Positions 1 through 5,201 of a stretch of DNA of 5,201 bases are shown piece by piece. Every line of letters begins with the position of its first letter. Within the stretch, counting starts at the first letter, position 1. The stretch comes from Bacteroidota bacterium (GTDB lineage: Bacteria > Bacteroidota > Bacteroidia > Flavobacteriales > Flavobacteriaceae), in NCBI GenBank assembly GCA_015767395.1, contig JADWMI010000187.1:1-5201 (forward strand), given 5' to 3'. The notes under the pieces were generated by a model, which was not told the origin of the DNA, ran no database searches, and was given only the letters and a program-made list of their open reading frames with translations. The translations under genes were made by a program, and so were the position numbers.

Positions 1-29
1 AGGGCTATTAAATAATTAAATTTCTTCAT
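1..29 (-). CDS. Possible 5' end of a divergent secreted or lipoprotein gene (partial)
   Basis: Read on the minus strand from an ATG at 29-27, the first codons give MKKFNYLIA, then a CTN leucine codon cut by the window edge. Two lysines followed by a hydrophobic run is how many Bacteroidota signal peptides begin. The minus strand just upstream (30-55) is A/T-rich and could serve as a leader. A divergent gene here would make 30-167 a shared intergenic region. Only about ten codons are visible, so the reading could be chance. No function can be given. Confidence 0.33.
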
Positions 30-96
30 ATGAAATTGTTGAGTTTAAAAATTTGTCGCAAGATATTAATTTTAATTACAAATATTAAATACAAGT

Positions 97-121
97 GTTA
101 CAAAATTGTAACTTGCTCGTC
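97..121 (+). promoter_or_regulatory. Putative ECF-type promoter of the sigma factor operon, with embedded palindrome
   Basis: A palindrome with 7-bp arms, GTTACAA and TTGTAAC, lies at 97-103 and 106-112 around a 2-nt centre. A CGTC tetramer sits at 118-121 and is followed by ATAATAG. GTTAC (97-101) and CGTC are separated by 16 nt, close to the -35/-10 spacing of ECF sigma promoters, whose -10 elements often contain CGTC. I find no housekeeping TAnnTTTG box between 60 and 167, which favours an ECF promoter and hence autoregulation by the sigma factor encoded downstream. The promoter reading is inferred from motif and spacing only. The palindrome could instead, or also, be an operator. Confidence 0.45.
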
Positions 122-167
122 ATAATAGAAACGGTAACAAAGATAATGCCGCAAACCAAACTTTAAA

Positions 168-677
168 ATGAATCAATCTGAGTTTTTAACAAGTGTAATG
201 CCCTTTAAAGATAAAGTGTTTCGATTAGCGAAAAGATTACTTGTATCTACAGAGGAGGCAGAAGACGCAACTCAGGAATTGTACTTTAAACTGTGGAACA
301 ATAAAGAAAAATTAAAAAATTACAATAGCATCGAAGCATTTGCAATGACAATGACGAAAAATTATTGTTTTGACCGATTAAAATCAAAACAAGCAAGTAA
401 TTTAACATTGGTTCATAGTAATTATAAAGAAAAAGGAACGTCATTAGACAAGCAAGTTGATTTAAATGATAGCGTAAGTAAAGTACATCAGTTAATGGAA
501 AATTTACCAGAACAACAAAAAATAATAATACAGCTTAGAGATATAGAACAATATGAATTTGACGAGATTGCTGAAATGTTAAATTTAAAACCAACAGCAA
601 TTAGGGTGTCATTATCAAGAGCAAGAAAAACAATTAGAGAACAATTATTAAAACAACACAATTATGGAATTAGTTAA
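168..677 (+). CDS. ECF-family RNA polymerase sigma factor
   Basis: This 169-aa protein has the size and two-domain plan of an extracytoplasmic-function (group 4) sigma factor. These factors direct RNA polymerase to a small promoter set in response to an envelope signal. Region 2 spans about residues 7-75. It includes the acidic helix 'EEAEDATQELYFKLW' (29-43), typical of the core-binding segment, and 'NYCFDRLKSKQ' (65-75), where -10 recognition and melting occur. A variable linker (76-108) leads to region 4 (113-160), which starts 'LPEQQKIIIQLRDIE' and holds the helix-turn-helix 'FDEIAEMLNLKPTAIRVSLSRARK' around 131-154. The ATG at 168 is chosen because region 2 begins almost at once; the ATG at 198 would remove the start of that region. 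The 3' end overlaps the next gene by 14 nt, suggesting translational coupling to an anti-sigma factor. The gene is intact. The regulon and stimulus cannot be read from the sequence. Confidence 0.95.
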   Translation: MNQSEFLTSVMPFKDKVFRLAKRLLVSTEEAEDATQELYFKLWNNKEKLKNYNSIEAFAMTMTKNYCFDRLKSKQASNLTLVHSNYKEKGTSLDKQVDLNDSVSKVHQLMENLPEQQKIIIQLRDIEQYEFDEIAEMLNLKPTAIRVSLSRARKTIREQLLKQHNYGIS

Positions 678-1077
678 CATAGAAAAGTTGTTGCAAAAAT
701 ATTTAGATGCAGAAACAACAATTGCAGAAGAAAATGAGTTAAGAACTTATTTTTTAAGCGATAATGTAGCACCGCATTTAGAGGAATACCAAGCGTTATT
801 CGGATATTTTTCTAACAGTCAAAAAGAAAAGCTTACAAAACCAATCCAATTAAAAACTAAAAAAACGAATTGGAAATGGTTATCTGTAGCAGCCTCAGTT
901 GTACTGTTAGTAAGTGTTTACACGGGATATCAAAATAACCAACAACAAAAAGCTGAAAAAATTTACAATGAAACCCGTATGGCATTGGGAATGCTTTCAG
1001 ATAATTTAAACAAAGGGAATAATGCAATTGCGCAATTGCAGTATTTTGAAGATGCAAAAAGTAAAGTTTTTAAATAA
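664..1077 (+). CDS. Single-pass membrane protein, probable anti-sigma factor
   Basis: The protein has 137 aa. The N-terminal part (about 1-69) is predicted to be cytosolic and helical. It carries 'LLQKYLDAETTIAEENELR' (9-27) and 'NVAPHLEEYQALFGYF' (34-49), a pattern I associate with small proteins next to Bacteroidota ECF sigma genes. A basic stretch (64-72, with K64, K66, K67 and K71) precedes one transmembrane helix at about 70-89, so the N-terminus should face the cytoplasm. The remaining 48 residues form a short Q/N-rich and helical periplasmic tail. No HxxxCxxC zinc motif is present, so it is not a ZAS-type anti-sigma. The start overlaps the sigma gene by 14 nt, and the stop lies 16 nt before the first DUF4252 gene. 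Topology and gene order support sequestration of the sigma factor at the inner membrane, but this is inference; no domain was recognised with certainty. A longer alternative frame on the opposite strand here is a shadow. Confidence 0.8.
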   Translation: MELVNIEKLLQKYLDAETTIAEENELRTYFLSDNVAPHLEEYQALFGYFSNSQKEKLTKPIQLKTKKTNWKWLSVAASVVLLVSVYTGYQNNQQQKAEKIYNETRMALGMLSDNLNKGNNAIAQLQYFEDAKSKVFK

Positions 1078-1093
1078 CCTAAAGATTAAAACA

Positions 1094-1633
1094 ATGAAAA
1101 AAATAATTTTAATAATCGCAGTCGTAGCATTATCATTTAATAGTTATGCTCAAAGTTCAATTTTTGACAAATTTGAAGATATGGATGGTGTATCATCTGT
1201 AATTGTAAACCAAGAAGCTTTTAAAATGCTTGCAAGATTTAAAGGCGGAGGAGATGAAGGTCAAGAATACCTAGAAATGGTTCAAAACCTAAATTCTTTT
1301 AAAGTATTTACTACTGATAATTTAGAAATAGCTTCTGAAATGACAGCAGTAATGGATAAATACTTAAAATCATCTAAATTAACCGAGTTAATGCGTGTGA
1401 AAGATGAAGATACCAATGTGAAAATATTTGTTCGCGCAGGAAAAGATGATGACCATGTGAGTGAATTACTTATGTTTGTTAATGGTGTAGGTAAATATAT
1501 GAAAGATTCAGACAGCCCAATTAAAGCTGAAACGGTAATTCTATCCCTAACTGGAGATATAGATTTAAACAAAATATCAAAGCTTACTGAATCTCATATT
1601 CCAGATAGTGGAAAACATTTAAAAATAAACTAA
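1094..1633 (+). CDS. DUF4252 domain protein, secreted (Sec signal peptide)
   Basis: The protein has 179 aa. Residues 1-19 form a Sec signal peptide: MKK, a hydrophobic core (4-15), then S-Y-A before Q20 as a signal peptidase I site. There is no cysteine lipobox, so the mature protein should be soluble in the periplasm or exported. The mature part fits the DUF4252 pattern I know from Bacteroidota. It starts 'IFDKFEDMDGVSSVIVNQEAFKM' (from about 23), has a central helical section with 'LMRVKDEDTNVKIFVRAG', and ends with 'VILSLTGDIDLNKISKL' (148-164). The family has no established biochemical function. The start at 1094 is chosen over an in-frame ATG at 1022, which lies inside the upstream gene and would put 24 charged residues before the signal peptide. 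It is the third gene of the sigma-factor operon and is related to the next gene. It may be a regulon output or a sensor; the sequence does not decide. Confidence 0.85.
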   Translation: MKKIILIIAVVALSFNSYAQSSIFDKFEDMDGVSSVIVNQEAFKMLARFKGGGDEGQEYLEMVQNLNSFKVFTTDNLEIASEMTAVMDKYLKSSKLTELMRVKDEDTNVKIFVRAGKDDDHVSELLMFVNGVGKYMKDSDSPIKAETVILSLTGDIDLNKISKLTESHIPDSGKHLKIN

Positions 1634-1646
1634 AATTTAAAATATT

Positions 1647-1681
1647 CACTTCAAGAAATCATATTTTTCTTGAAGTGTTTT
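1647..1681 (+). terminator. Intercistronic hairpin with weak U-tract (partial terminator or processing site)
   Basis: Two perfectly complementary 12-nt arms, CACTTCAAGAAA (1647-1658) and TTTCTTGAAGTG (1666-1677), flank a 7-nt loop. Only four T residues follow (1678-1681) before a C. The hairpin starts 14 nt after the first DUF4252 stop codon and ends 33 nt before the second DUF4252 start. The short U-tract argues against full termination. Attenuation, or a 3'-end stabiliser that sets the ratio of the two paralogues, is plausible but inferred. Confidence 0.6.
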
Positions 1682-1710
1682 CAAATAATAAAAAATTTAA
1701 AACAATTAAA

Positions 1711-2259
1711 ATGAAATCATTTATAAAAATTACCGGATTGATAATGGTCTTAGCAGTTTCAATAATTGCTTGTGATAACTATCCTTCTTTGCAAAAATAT
1801 TTTGTAGATAGTAAAGAAAATGATGCATTCATTTCTTTGGATCTTCCTGCTAGCATTCTTCAATTAAAAACAGAAGATGTTTCTGAAGATGTTAAAAACA
1901 CTTTGAAAACAATTAAAAAAGTGAATTTTTTAGCATTGCAAATCACAGATTCAAACGCTGACTTATATACTTCTGAAAAAGAAAAAGTAAAACAAATTTT
2001 AAAAAATCCAAAATACAAGCAATTGATGCGAATGAATATGGGTAAGGCAAATGTGAGTATTAATTATTTGGGTGAAGAAGAAACCATTGATGAAGTCATT
2101 TTTTTTGGATCTGAAAATGAAAAAGGGTTTGCCATTGCAAGAGTTATTGGAGAAAAAATGAATCCTTCTGACATTATGAAAATGATTCAAGAAATTAAAG
2201 TTGATGGAGATTCAAATGAAATGCAACAACTAGAGGGCTTGCTCAGTTTAATGAAATAA
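1711..2259 (+). CDS. DUF4252 domain lipoprotein
   Basis: The protein has 182 aa and begins with a lipoprotein signal peptide: MKSFIK, a hydrophobic stretch (9-19), then I-I-A-C with Cys21 as the predicted lipidated residue. D22 and N23 follow. The mature part resembles DUF4252 and the preceding gene product. 'QLMRMNMGKANVSINYLG' aligns with 'ELMRVKDEDTNVKIFVRAG' of the neighbour, and a hydrophobic strand plus 'IARVIGEKMNPSDIMKMI' takes the place of 'LSLTGDIDLNKISKL'. The start at 1711 is chosen because the signal peptide begins there; an in-frame GTG at 1675 lies inside the preceding hairpin and would add 12 non-signal residues. It is the last gene of the sigma operon, 77 nt after its paralogue and 23 nt before a strong terminator. 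Inner- versus outer-membrane location cannot be settled, and I see no obvious acidic surface-export signal after the cysteine. Function is unknown. Confidence 0.82.
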   Translation: MKSFIKITGLIMVLAVSIIACDNYPSLQKYFVDSKENDAFISLDLPASILQLKTEDVSEDVKNTLKTIKKVNFLALQITDSNADLYTSEKEKVKQILKNPKYKQLMRMNMGKANVSINYLGEEETIDEVIFFGSENEKGFAIARVIGEKMNPSDIMKMIQEIKVDGDSNEMQQLEGLLSLMK

Positions 2260-2282
2260 ATAATCCAAGCATAAAAAAAATT

Positions 2283-2315
2283 AAAGCCATACTTATTAAG
2301 TATGGCTTTTTTTTT
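2283..2315 (+). terminator. Rho-independent terminator of the sigma/DUF4252 operon
   Basis: A perfect 12-bp stem pairs AAAGCCATACTT (2283-2294) with AAGTATGGCTTT (2298-2309) around a 3-nt loop, and nine T residues run from 2307 to 2315. It begins 23 nt after the second DUF4252 stop codon. An A-run at 2273-2280 on the other side could let it act in both directions, though no minus-strand gene is nearby to use it. Confidence 0.92.
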
Positions 2316-2358
2316 AACGAACCCTTAACGCCTATACACAATTAATATGCTATTTTTG
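2314..2358 (+). promoter_or_regulatory. Bacteroidota-type promoter of the M1 aminopeptidase gene
   Basis: TATTTTTG at 2351-2358 matches the Bacteroidota -7 consensus TAnnTTTG exactly. It lies 24 nt before the ATG at 2383, implying a short leader. No TTG is found at the expected -33 distance. Instead, TTAACG occurs twice, at 2314-2319 and 2325-2330, 11 bp apart, in or just above that position. The upstream terminator separates this promoter from the sigma operon, so the peptidase should be transcribed independently by the housekeeping sigma factor. Confidence 0.62.
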
Positions 2359-2382
2359 AAACTTAAATTTTAACAAAAGCCC

Positions 2383-4821
2383 ATGAGAAATTTACTGGTA
2401 ACATTTTTAGTGTTGTTCACAATGCTAATAAATGCTCAAAATGCAACCTACCAACCTGAAAGAGAAAAAATAAACAACCTAGTACATACAAAATTAAAAG
2501 TAGATTTCAATTTTAATAAAAGTCAATTGAATGGGGAAGCGTGGGTAACATTGGCTCCTCATTTTTACGCGACAGACAAAGTGGTTTTAGACGCTAAATC
2601 CTTTGACATTCATGAGGTAAAAATAAATGCTCAAAACGTAGATTTTAATTATACCGATAATCAATTGACTATTATATTAGATAAGACATATAAAAAAGGT
2701 GAAGCGTATACTGTTTATATAAAATATACTGCAAAGCCTGAAGAAGTAGTACAGAAAGGTAGTACAGCTATTCAAGATGCAAAAGGACTTTATTTTATTG
2801 ATCCTTTAGATGAAGATCCTGAGAAACCAACACAAATTTGGACACAAGGAGAAACAGAGTCCAGCAGTTGCTGGTTTCCAACCATTGATTCTCCAAATCA
2901 AAAAACAACCCAAGAAATTTATATGACTGTGCCTGATAAGTTTTTAACACTTTCAAACGGGCTTCTTATAAACAAAACCCAGAATAGTGATGGCACTAGA
3001 ACCGATTATTGGAAAATGGATCAAAAACATGCGCCATATTTGGTTTTTATGGGCGTTGGTGAATTTAGCGAAGTAAAAGATTCATGGAACAGTTTAGAGG
3101 TGAATTATTATGTAGAATCAGATTATGAATCGGTTGCTAAGGATATTTTTGGAAACACTCCGGAAATGATGACGTTCTTTTCAACACTTACTGGCGTACC
3201 ATACCCATGGGATAAATACAGCCAAATAGTGGTTAGAGATTATGTAAGTGGTGCTATGGAAAATACGACAGCTGTTGTGCACGCAGAAGCTGCTCAGCAA
3301 AAAAAAGGTCAATTAATTGATAAAAACGAATGGGAGGGAACAATTGCCCATGAATTATTCCATCATTGGTTTGGTGATTTGGTAACAACAGAAAGCTGGT
3401 CTAACTTAACGGTAAATGAATCCTTTGCAACTTACAGTGTTTATCTTTGGTTGCAACACAAATATGGGCAAGATGCTGCTGATGCGCATATGTATGATGA
3501 TATCCAGGTGTATTTACAAAGCGAAAGTGAAGATAAAGATTTGGTACGATTCTATTATGAAGACAAGGAACATATGTTTGATCCTGTGAGTTACCATAAA
3601 GGAAGTGCTATTTTAAATATGTTAAGAGATTTTTTAGGTGATGAAGCTTTTTTTGAAGCATTCAATTACTATTTAACACAGCATAAATATGGAACTGCAG
3701 AAGCTCATGACCTTCGTTTGGCCTTTGAAAAAGTAAGTGGAAAAGATTTAAATTGGTTTTTTAATCAGTGGTATTTCGGAAATGGACATATTAAATTAAT
3801 GGTAACCTACGATTACAATACCATAAATAAAACAGTTACCATAAACTTAAATCAGCAAGGCAATGTTTTTAGTTTCCCTATTTCCTTAGATATTTATGGT
3901 GAAAATGGTAAAAAGCGACATGATGTTTGGGTAGATAAGTCACAAAATTCATTTACTTTTCCATATACCAAATTACCGAAGCTTATTAATATTGATGCGA
4001 AACATGTGTTGTTAGCAGAAATAACAGATTCAAAATCTTTAGAAAATTATATTTATCAATTTAACAACGCCCCACATTATATTGATAGAAAACTGGCTAT
4101 AGAAGAGATTGTGAAACATCAGCAAACAAATAAAGCGGCGCTAAAAGCAGTTGTTAAAGCTTTTAATGATCCATATTACGAAATAAGAATTATAGCATTA
4201 GAAAATATAGATTTATTTCAAAAACACACCAAAAAGAATATCATCACAAAAATTGAAAATTTAGCTAAAAATGATCCAAAAACTTTGGTAAAAGCAGAAG
4301 CTATAAATGTTTTGGGTAAACTAATAGACCCAATTTACAAACCTGTATTTGAAAAAGGTTTGAAAAGCGAGTCTTATGCTGTTATTGGAAAGTCATTGAT
4401 TTCTTTATATCAAATTGACAAGCCTTCAGCTTTAGAAAACCTTGAATCTATTGATGAAGAAGTTAAAAATCAGATACCAGATGCTATTACAACAATTTAC
4501 ATTACTGAGAAGGACAAATCAAAGCTGCCTTTTATTGCAAAGCATATTTTAAAAGGAATGTTTTTAACGCAGGATCCTGGTACTCAGCAGATGTATGGCG
4601 AAGCGTTTAAATGGATTGCAGAGAGCGATAATAAAGAAGCTATTACAAACATAACCAATGACTTTGTTAAGCTTGGAAAACAATACAAAAAATTCAACTT
4701 CGACAAAATGGCTGTTAATATGCTAAATCAATTGGTAAGATCTCAGCAGGAAGCTAATAATGCCAATAAGAACGATTTGGTATTAATTCTAAAAACAGGA
4801 ATTGCTGAATTGGTAGAATAA
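2383..4821 (+). CDS. M1-family zinc metallo-aminopeptidase, secreted
   Basis: This 812-aa protein removes N-terminal amino acids from peptides using one zinc ion (gluzincin, peptidase family M1). Residues 1-18 form a Sec signal peptide with I-N-A before Q19, so it should act outside the cytoplasm. An N-terminal beta domain runs to about 215, with 'TQGE' at 154-157 in the expected substrate-binding position. The catalytic domain (about 220-460) carries GAMEN (290-294), the exopeptidase motif, and HELFH (323-327), giving zinc ligands H323 and H327 and catalytic E324. The third ligand E346 follows 18 residues after H327 in 'NESFA', and Y404 in 'SYHKG' fits the transition-state tyrosine. A beta segment (about 475-545) precedes a helical C-terminal region (about 560-812) resembling HEAT-like repeats. 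All catalytic residues are present. No lipobox or type IX secretion C-terminal domain is apparent, so the periplasm is the likely site. Its likely role is peptide scavenging; substrate preference is unknown. Confidence 0.96.
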   Translation: MRNLLVTFLVLFTMLINAQNATYQPEREKINNLVHTKLKVDFNFNKSQLNGEAWVTLAPHFYATDKVVLDAKSFDIHEVKINAQNVDFNYTDNQLTIILDKTYKKGEAYTVYIKYTAKPEEVVQKGSTAIQDAKGLYFIDPLDEDPEKPTQIWTQGETESSSCWFPTIDSPNQKTTQEIYMTVPDKFLTLSNGLLINKTQNSDGTRTDYWKMDQKHAPYLVFMGVGEFSEVKDSWNSLEVNYYVESDYESVAKDIFGNTPEMMTFFSTLTGVPYPWDKYSQIVVRDYVSGAMENTTAVVHAEAAQQKKGQLIDKNEWEGTIAHELFHHWFGDLVTTESWSNLTVNESFATYSVYLWLQHKYGQDAADAHMYDDIQVYLQSESEDKDLVRFYYEDKEHMFDPVSYHKGSAILNMLRDFLGDEAFFEAFNYYLTQHKYGTAEAHDLRLAFEKVSGKDLNWFFNQWYFGNGHIKLMVTYDYNTINKTVTINLNQQGNVFSFPISLDIYGENGKKRHDVWVDKSQNSFTFPYTKLPKLINIDAKHVLLAEITDSKSLENYIYQFNNAPHYIDRKLAIEEIVKHQQTNKAALKAVVKAFNDPYYEIRIIALENIDLFQKHTKKNIITKIENLAKNDPKTLVKAEAINVLGKLIDPIYKPVFEKGLKSESYAVIGKSLISLYQIDKPSALENLESIDEEVKNQIPDAITTIYITEKDKSKLPFIAKHILKGMFLTQDPGTQQMYGEAFKWIAESDNKEAITNITNDFVKLGKQYKKFNFDKMAVNMLNQLVRSQQEANNANKNDLVLILKTGIAELVE

Positions 4822-4843
4822 TATAATGTTAATCATGATTCAT

Positions 4844-4875
4844 AAGCTTCTGGATAATTTTCAGGAGCTTTTTTT
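4844..4875 (+). terminator. Rho-independent terminator of the aminopeptidase gene
   Basis: AAGCTTCTG (4844-4852) pairs with CAGGAGCTT (4862-4870), including one G-U pair, around a 9-nt loop. Seven T residues run from 4869 to 4875. It starts 22 nt after the peptidase stop codon. The T-tract overlaps the stop codon of the convergent minus-strand gene (4874-4876), so the two genes abut with no spare sequence. On the minus strand no U-tract follows the hairpin, so it probably serves only the peptidase. Confidence 0.85.
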
Positions 4876-5201
4876 ATGGGTTGTAGTTTTTAAATGAACC
4901 ATCTTTAAAGAAAACAACTATCCTTTCAATTTCCTGGTTGTTGGTAATTTCCAAAGGACTTATTGGAGCTTTTTTTAAAATAGCGTTATTTTCATTTACT
5001 TTAGAAGGAGGAGAGGGAATAACGTTTTTTTTGATTTCATTTGGGAAATCACCAACACCGTTTAAAAGCCAGTACAATTCAACTTCGGGAAAAGCTTTTA
5101 AAATTTTCATCACAAAATCTAAACTAGGTTTATTTCTCCCAGATAATATATGTGAGATACTGGAGCGCTGTACCTCAATTTTCTCAGCCAGTGTAGCAGC
5201 T
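4874..5201 (-). CDS. XRE-family helix-turn-helix transcriptional regulator (5' end outside window)
   Basis: The minus-strand frame is open from the right edge of the window to the stop at 4876-4874, showing 108 residues. The visible part begins 'AATLAEKIEVQRSSISHILS', then 'GRNKPSLDFVMKILKAFPEV'. This is a Cro/CI-type (HTH_3) DNA-binding domain with the recognition helix around 'QRSSISHILSGRNKPS' (visible residues 11-26). 'LYWLLNGVGDF' follows, usual at the end of this domain in Bacteroidota regulators. After it come a proline- and asparagine-rich linker and a short C-terminal tail, 'IERIVVFFKDGSFKNYNP', which I associate with related flavobacterial regulators. The GTG at 5113-5111 is an internal valine codon in the HTH, not the start. 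Probably 10-25 N-terminal residues are missing. It should bind DNA as a dimer; the target is unknown and there is no sign that it controls the convergent peptidase. Confidence 0.88.
   Translation of the reverse strand, partial: AATLAEKIEVQRSSISHILSGRNKPSLDFVMKILKAFPEVELYWLLNGVGDFPNEIKKNVIPSPPSKVNENNAILKKAPISPLEITNNQEIERIVVFFKDGSFKNYNP

Noticed and set aside
19..37. Inverted repeat AATTTC / GAAATT near the left edge
   Set aside because: It is a six-base AT-rich arm pair with no U-tract, and it overlaps the possible divergent start codon; too weak to call a terminator or operator.
857..1057. Minus-strand open frame of 66 codons inside the anti-sigma gene
   Set aside because: It lies wholly within a supported gene on the other strand, its translation shows no recognisable domain, and the plus-strand protein has a coherent membrane topology.
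1022..1093. ATG at 1022 as the start of the first DUF4252 gene
   Set aside because: It overlaps the upstream gene by 56 nt and adds 24 mainly charged residues before an obvious Sec signal peptide beginning at 1094.
1282..1572. Minus-strand open frame of 96 codons inside the first DUF4252 gene
   Set aside because: It is fully antisense to a gene with a signal peptide and family-like sequence. The serine- and threonine-rich translation looks like a shadow of AT-rich coding DNA.
1675..1710. GTG start at 1675 for the DUF4252 lipoprotein
   Set aside because: It falls inside the right arm of the intercistronic hairpin and would place 12 polar residues before a proper lipoprotein signal peptide that starts at the ATG at 1711.
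1999..2190. Minus-strand open frame of 63 codons inside the second DUF4252 gene
   Set aside because: It is antisense to a supported gene and has a Phe/Asn/His-rich translation typical of reading A-rich coding DNA backwards.
4831..4840. Palindrome AATCATGATT after the peptidase gene
   Set aside because: A single 10-bp palindrome in AT-rich spacer next to a better terminator hairpin is expected by chance, and no second copy was noticed.
1..5201. Searched for CRISPR arrays, tRNA or rRNA genes, insertion-sequence ends, toxin-antitoxin pairs, defence or phage genes
   Set aside because: No periodic repeats, cloverleaf-like sequence, transposase, terminal inverted repeats or recognisable defence proteins were seen. 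The XRE gene has no visible toxin partner, although its right-hand side is cut off.

Overview
The window is AT-rich chromosomal DNA. It most likely comes from a member of the Bacteroidota, probably Flavobacteriaceae. The evidence is AT-rich codon use, A-rich translation starts without Shine-Dalgarno sequences, a TAnnTTTG promoter box upstream of the peptidase gene, and an ECF sigma / DUF4252 gene set that I know mainly from Flavobacteriia. The assignment rests on these features, not on a database match.

Layout, left to right. Positions 1-29 may hold the first codons of a divergent minus-strand gene that leaves the window. Positions 30-167 form a regulatory region with a near-perfect palindrome (97-112) and a CGTC box (118-121) resembling an ECF-type promoter. 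Four tightly packed plus-strand genes follow: an ECF sigma factor (168-677), a small single-pass membrane protein overlapping it by 14 nt that is probably the anti-sigma factor (664-1077), a secreted DUF4252 protein (1094-1633) and a DUF4252 lipoprotein (1711-2259). A 12-bp hairpin with only a weak U-tract separates the two DUF4252 genes. A strong intrinsic terminator (2283-2315) ends this operon.

A separate transcription unit follows. It has a Bacteroidota-type promoter (box 2351-2358), an 812-aa secreted M1-family zinc aminopeptidase with a complete active site and a helical C-terminal region (2383-4821), and a second intrinsic terminator (4844-4875). On the minus strand, converging on it, is the 3' part of an XRE-family DNA-binding regulator (4874-5201) whose 5' end lies outside the window.

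Functional reading: the first four genes look like a self-contained envelope-response module. A membrane anti-sigma would hold the sigma factor, and two exported DUF4252 paralogues, one soluble and one lipid-anchored, would act in the envelope as outputs or as sensors. DUF4252 has no established function that I know of. The peptidase and the XRE regulator look like unrelated neighbours. I see no RNA gene, insertion sequence, CRISPR array or phage feature. I also found no clearly new system; the least understood part is the sigma/DUF4252 operon.
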